The notes under the pieces were generated by a model, which saw only the letters and a program-made list of their open reading frames with translations, was not told where the DNA came from and did no database searches. The translations under genes were made by a program, and so were the position numbers. A stretch of DNA of 64,000 bases from Spirillospora albida (GTDB lineage Bacteria; Actinomycetota; Actinomycetes; Streptosporangiales; Streptosporangiaceae). This document shows, piece by piece, positions 60,567 to 64,000 of this stretch (its first letter is position 1; each line of letters opens with the position of its first letter). The stretch is taken from positions 1 through 64,000 of the forward strand of contig NZ_JOFJ01000026.1 in assembly GCF_000718255.1 (NCBI RefSeq), written 5' to 3'.

Positions 60567-61636
60567 TCAGGCGTCCCGTCGCGGCCGCCGCCGTGCTGGC
60601 GCTCACGGCCGCGCTCGGCGGCTGCTCCGCCCTTCCCGGCGGGGACGGCACCTACCGGATGACCCTCTACTTCGCGAAGGCGCCGTCCCTCTACCCGAAG
60701 TCGCAGGTGAAGGTCATGGGCGCGGACGCCGGGACCATCGTCGCGGTGAAGGGGGAGCGGGGCCGGGTCCGGGTCGACATCGACGTCCGCGACGACGTGC
60801 CCGTCCCGGCCGGCGCGAAGGCCGTGATCACCGCGGCGGACGCGCTCGGGGAGCGGTTCATCGCCCTGCACCCCGTGTGGAGGCCCGGCATGCCGAAGGC
60901 GGCGCCCGGTGCGGTGATCCCGCAGGAGCGCACCGAGGTGCCCGTCGAGATCGACGAGGCCCTCGACGCGTTCGCCAAGCTCAACCGGTCCATCGACGCG
61001 GGCGCGCTCGGCCCCGCGATCCACCGCGCCGCGAAGGGCGTCGAGGGCCACGGCGACGGGATCAACGCGGCGCTGCACGACACCACCGCGCTCACCCGCG
61101 GCCTCGCCGCGCAGGACAAGCGGATCGCGGAGCTGGCGAAGGGCCTGCACGAGCTCGCCGCCGAGCTCAACGCCCGCGACCAGCGGCTCAAGGGCGTGCT
61201 CGGGTCGTTCGCCACGACCAGCCGGACGCTCGCGGAGGAGCGCGCGCGGCTGCGGTCGTTCGTGGCGGGCCTCGCCGCCGCGATCCGCAGGAGCGACGTG
61301 CTGGTCACCGCGTACCGGGAGACGCTGCCCGACACGGTCGCCGACCTGTCCAACATCGTGCTCAGCCTCAAGGGCAACGCCACCGGCCTCACCCAGGCCA
61401 TCGACGCGCTCGGCCGGTTCGCGGACGTCGCCGTCCAGGCGTGGGACCGCCGCAACCACGTCGTCACCATCCGCGTCGTCGTCCACGGCATGGTCCGCGA
61501 GTGGCTGCAGCCGCTGTTCACCGCCCTCGGCTGGGGCACCGTCCCGTGCCTGCGGGGCAACCCCGCGCTCGACGACTGCGGCGCGCCCCCCGGGGCGCCG
61601 CGGGGGAAACCGAAGCAGCCAGGAAAGAAGCCCTGA
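60563..61636 (+). CDS. mceD: MceD-type lipid-transfer protein with lipobox
   Basis: This 357-residue protein has a signal peptide and lipobox (LTAALGGCSALPG), so unlike most MceD proteins it may be lipid-anchored. The MCE domain follows (YFAKAPSLYPKSQVKVMGADAG), then a helical region and a Pro/Gly/Lys-rich tail (GAPRGKPKQPGKKP). It has a C-terminal Cys pair (VPCLRGNPALDDCG). Four-base overlaps link it to mceC and mceE. Confidence 0.92.
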   Translation: MIRRPVAAAAVLALTAALGGCSALPGGDGTYRMTLYFAKAPSLYPKSQVKVMGADAGTIVAVKGERGRVRVDIDVRDDVPVPAGAKAVITAADALGERFIALHPVWRPGMPKAAPGAVIPQERTEVPVEIDEALDAFAKLNRSIDAGALGPAIHRAAKGVEGHGDGINAALHDTTALTRGLAAQDKRIAELAKGLHELAAELNARDQRLKGVLGSFATTSRTLAEERARLRSFVAGLAAAIRRSDVLVTAYRETLPDTVADLSNIVLSLKGNATGLTQAIDALGRFADVAVQAWDRRNHVVTIRVVVHGMVREWLQPLFTALGWGTVPCLRGNPALDDCGAPPGAPRGKPKQPGKKP

Positions 61637-62670
61637 TGATCCGTGTGCTCGCCGCCGTCGCCGCGGCGGTCCTGCTGGCCGGGTGCTCGCTGCAGACGGC
61701 CGGTGCGCCGCGCGGCGACATCACCCTCCACGCCGAGTTCGACGACGTGCAGAGCCTCGTCGTCGGGCACAGCGTCCAGGTCGCCGACATCCGGGTCGGC
61801 ACCGTCACGCGCGTCCGCCTGGCCGGGTACCGCGCCCGCGTCACGATGTCGCTGCTGTCCGACCGGCGGGTGCCGCAGGGGACGACCGCGACCATCGCCC
61901 GCTCGTCGCTGCTCGGCGAGAACTACGTCCGGCTCGACCTGCCGCCCGGGGCCCGGCTGGACACCGGCCCGTTCCTGGCGTCCGGCGCGACCCTCTCCCG
62001 GACGGGCGTCCAGCCCGACCTGGAGCAGATCAGCGCCAAGGTCGGCCCGCTGCTGGCCGCGCTCGGCGGGCAGGACATCGCGACGATCGGCGACGAGTCC
62101 GCCACCGCCCTGCGCGGCAAGGGGACGAAGCTCAACACCCTCGTCAAGCAGGCCGCCGCGGTCGGCGACCAGTACGCCGCCGCCAGCGCCGACCTCGGCC
62201 GCGCCCTGGACGCGCTCGCGGGCCTCGGCCGGTCCCTGCGCAAGGGGAGCGGGCAGCTGGACCGGCTGCCCGCCGACGTCGCGCTCGCCACCCAGCGGCT
62301 CCAGAAGGACCGCGCGGAGCTGAAGAGGGCGGTCCAGGCGCTGCGGGCCCTCGCGGTCAACGTGAACGGCAGTGTGCAGCAGCGGCACGCGGCCCGGCTG
62401 GCCGCCGTCCTCCAGCGCGCCGACGCGCTCCTCGCCGCCGCGCTGCGGGGCCGCGACGACCTCAAGGCCCTCACCGGGACGGTCCTCGGCTTCCTGAAGG
62501 GGCCGTCGGTGTCGCACTCCGGCCAGGCCCTCCTGTTCCTCTGGATCAAGGGGTTCCTGCCGTATCCCGGTCCGGTCGACACCACGCCCGGCGGCGCCGC
62601 GCCGGTGTCCGCCGGTGCCGGCGACGGCGGCGGCAACCCCCTCGACGGCCTCCTGGAGCCGACCCCATGA
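61636..62670 (+). CDS. mceE: MceE-type lipoprotein
   Basis: This 344-residue lipoprotein of the Mce complex has the signal AAVAAAVLLAGCSL with an LAGC lipobox, as is usual for MceE. The MCE domain is at about residues 25-110 (AEFDDVQSLVVGHSVQVADIRVG) and a helical tail follows. The C-terminus is Gly/Ala/Pro-rich. Start and stop overlap its neighbours. Confidence 0.93.
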   Translation: MIRVLAAVAAAVLLAGCSLQTAGAPRGDITLHAEFDDVQSLVVGHSVQVADIRVGTVTRVRLAGYRARVTMSLLSDRRVPQGTTATIARSSLLGENYVRLDLPPGARLDTGPFLASGATLSRTGVQPDLEQISAKVGPLLAALGGQDIATIGDESATALRGKGTKLNTLVKQAAAVGDQYAAASADLGRALDALAGLGRSLRKGSGQLDRLPADVALATQRLQKDRAELKRAVQALRALAVNVNGSVQQRHAARLAAVLQRADALLAAALRGRDDLKALTGTVLGFLKGPSVSHSGQALLFLWIKGFLPYPGPVDTTPGGAAPVSAGAGDGGGNPLDGLLEPTP

Positions 62671-63716
62671 GATTCCCCCGCATCGCCGTCAACCTGGTCT
62701 TCTTCGCGCTGCTCGGGGTGCTGTTGTCGGTGTGGGCCGTCCGCAGCCTCATCCACATCGACGCCCTGGAGCGGCCGTTCCCCATCACGGCGGACTTCGC
62801 GTCCACGCCCGGCCTGCACGGCGACCTGGAGGTCACCCACCTCGGCGTGCGGGTCGGCGAGGTCGGCGACGTCCGGCTCCGCGGGGACCACGTCGCGGTC
62901 CGGCTCGACCTGGACCGCGGCGTCAGCGTCCCGAACGACGTCGGCGCGCGGGTGCTGCGCAAGTCCGCGATCGGTGAGCCCTACATCGAGCTGACGCCCG
63001 CCGCGACGCCGTCGCGGTCCGCGCCGGCGCTGAGGAAGGGCGACCACATCCCGCTGTCGCGCACCGCCGGGGCGACCGACTACAAGCGGCTGTTCGCCGG
63101 GCTCAGCGCGACGCTCGACGCCGTCGACCCGCGCGACACCCGCACCCTCGTGCACGAGCTGGCCACCGGGCTGAACGGCCGCGGCACCGACCTGTCCGAC
63201 CTCGTCGGCGACACGCACCGGCTGACCGGCACGCTCGCCGCGAACGCCGGCACGCTGGACGGCCTGTCCCGCGAGCTGACCCGGCTCACCGCGACGGTCG
63301 CCGGCCACCGGTTCCAGGTCGCGTCCGGCGTGGACGACCTGGCGCTGCTCACGGCGGAGCTGCGCCGCTCCGCCCGCGACCTCGACAGCGTCCTGACCCA
63401 CGGTCCGGGGGCCTTGCGGAACATGAACCGCCTGCTGGAGGACGCACGCCCCGGCCTGGACTGCCTGCTCAACGCGGCCGCGACGCCCACCGTCCCGCTC
63501 CTCACCCCGGAGAACCAGAGAAAGATCAACCATGTGCTGCGGCAGGTGCCGACGCTTCAGGCCCTCGTCGCGGACGTGACGGCGCGCGAGCCGTCCGGGC
63601 CGTTCCTGCGGGTGTCGCCCGTCATCACGATCGCCGGCCCCGCCAAGGCCGCCACCCAGTACACCGCGCCGGTGCGGAAGCCGACCGCTCCGCGCCTGAC
63701 GCTCTGCCGGCCCTGA
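62667..63716 (+). CDS. mceF: MceF-type lipid-transfer protein
   Basis: This 349-residue protein has an N-terminal anchor (VNLVFFALLGVLLSVWAV), an MCE domain (ADFASTPGLHGDLEVTHLGVRVG) and a helical tail. Its later part reads LLTPENQRKINHVLRQVP and includes TLCRP at the end. It is last of the six Mce proteins. The next gene starts 25 bases later and continues past the window. Confidence 0.93.
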   Translation: MRFPRIAVNLVFFALLGVLLSVWAVRSLIHIDALERPFPITADFASTPGLHGDLEVTHLGVRVGEVGDVRLRGDHVAVRLDLDRGVSVPNDVGARVLRKSAIGEPYIELTPAATPSRSAPALRKGDHIPLSRTAGATDYKRLFAGLSATLDAVDPRDTRTLVHELATGLNGRGTDLSDLVGDTHRLTGTLAANAGTLDGLSRELTRLTATVAGHRFQVASGVDDLALLTAELRRSARDLDSVLTHGPGALRNMNRLLEDARPGLDCLLNAAATPTVPLLTPENQRKINHVLRQVPTLQALVADVTAREPSGPFLRVSPVITIAGPAKAATQYTAPVRKPTAPRLTLCRP

Positions 63717-63741
63717 GTGCCCTGACCATCGGAGGACCCCC

Positions 63742-64000
63742 GTGAGCAAGACCGACACCGACCCCGAGACCGCCGCCGGAGAGGCCGCGGAGGAGAAGGC
63801 CGAGGCCGAAGAGGTCGAGGACGAGAAGGCGGAGCAGGAGCCGGAGACCGCGGAGAAGGCGGAGCCCGGAGACAAGGCCGAGTCGGGAGTCAAGGCCGAG
63901 TCCGCGAAGAAGGCCGAGTCCGCGAAGAAGGCGGAGTCCGCGGAGAAGGCGGAGAGCGCGGAGAAGCCCGGAAAGGCGGAGGGGCCGGAGCGGGAGCCCC
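63742..64000 (+). CDS. Mce-associated protein, 5' part only
   Basis: GTG 63742, 8 bases after GGAGGA, opens a frame that runs off the window. The visible 86 residues are almost entirely Glu, Ala, Lys and Pro, with repeated units such as KAESAKKAESAKK and AEKAESAEKP encoded by near-identical 18-base repeats. Mce-associated (Mas) proteins commonly have such a charged, disordered cytoplasmic N-terminus before one helix and a small exported domain. That C-terminal part is not visible here, so the assignment rests on position. Confidence 0.7.
   Translation, partial: MSKTDTDPETAAGEAAEEKAEAEEVEDEKAEQEPETAEKAEPGDKAESGVKAESAKKAESAKKAESAEKAESAEKPGKAEGPEREP

Noticed and set aside
1..64000. CRISPR arrays, tRNA or rRNA genes, insertion sequences.
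   Set aside because: No regularly spaced repeats, no recognisable transposase and no tRNA-like CCA-ended cloverleaf seen; a covariance search would be more sensitive.

Overview
The window is high-GC actinomycete chromosome. GTG and TTG starts are frequent, genes are tightly packed with ATGA/GTGA overlaps, and there is an mce operon, a helix-turn-helix/DUF397/ATPase module, an aerobic cobalamin pathway and MbtH-linked siderophore genes. The combination suits Streptosporangiales (for example Thermomonosporaceae, Actinomadura-like), but no rRNA or housekeeping marker fixes the genus.

1-8.9 kb is the end of a siderophore locus: the last module of a non-ribosomal peptide synthetase (its adenylation domain is broken or collapsed in this sequence), an MbtH-like protein, a two-gene ABC exporter, a siderophore-interacting flavin reductase, and a FecCD/FecCD/FecE importer without a binding protein. 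All point the same way and overlap by a few bases, ending in a hairpin. 9-10.9 kb holds an EF-hand protein, a DUF488 protein and a flavin monooxygenase with stacked palindromes at its promoter. 11-17.1 kb is a second iron region: a ferric ABC importer (binding protein, fused permease, ATPase) divergent from an unusual single polypeptide that joins an acyl-adenylating domain, a carrier domain and a multi-pass membrane acyltransferase. A DtxR/IdeR-type iron box lies between them.

17.2-29 kb mixes secreted beta-propeller proteins with a TetR regulator and clear operators, a DUF305 protein, a PBP4-type carboxypeptidase, a LysE exporter, an AlkD-like protein, a DGC zinc protein with a YwiC-like membrane protein, and two coupled membrane proteins. 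29-34 kb is an accessory-looking patch, with AT-richer genes for small membrane proteins and a KAP-type P-loop NTPase with membrane helices inside its nucleotide-binding domain. 34.5-39.8 kb carries a SAM methyltransferase, an XRE/DUF397/HATPase regulatory set, a lipoprotein, a relic of a cysteine hydrolase gene, an SMP-30 lactonase and a PIN-domain toxin with an excisionase-like antitoxin.

39.8-55.5 kb is a large aerobic cobalamin cluster: cobF, cobL, cobM, cobK, cobIJ, cobH, cobG, cobN, cobB, cobO, a ChlI/ChlD-type chelatase subunit and the cobalt transporter cbtAB. One cobalamin riboswitch precedes cobN and another precedes cbtB. cobA, cobQ, cobD and the lower-ligand genes are not in the window. 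55.5-64 kb is an mce operon (two YrbE permeases, MceA-F and the start of an Mce-associated protein) with a palindrome and a long perfect hairpin in its leader.
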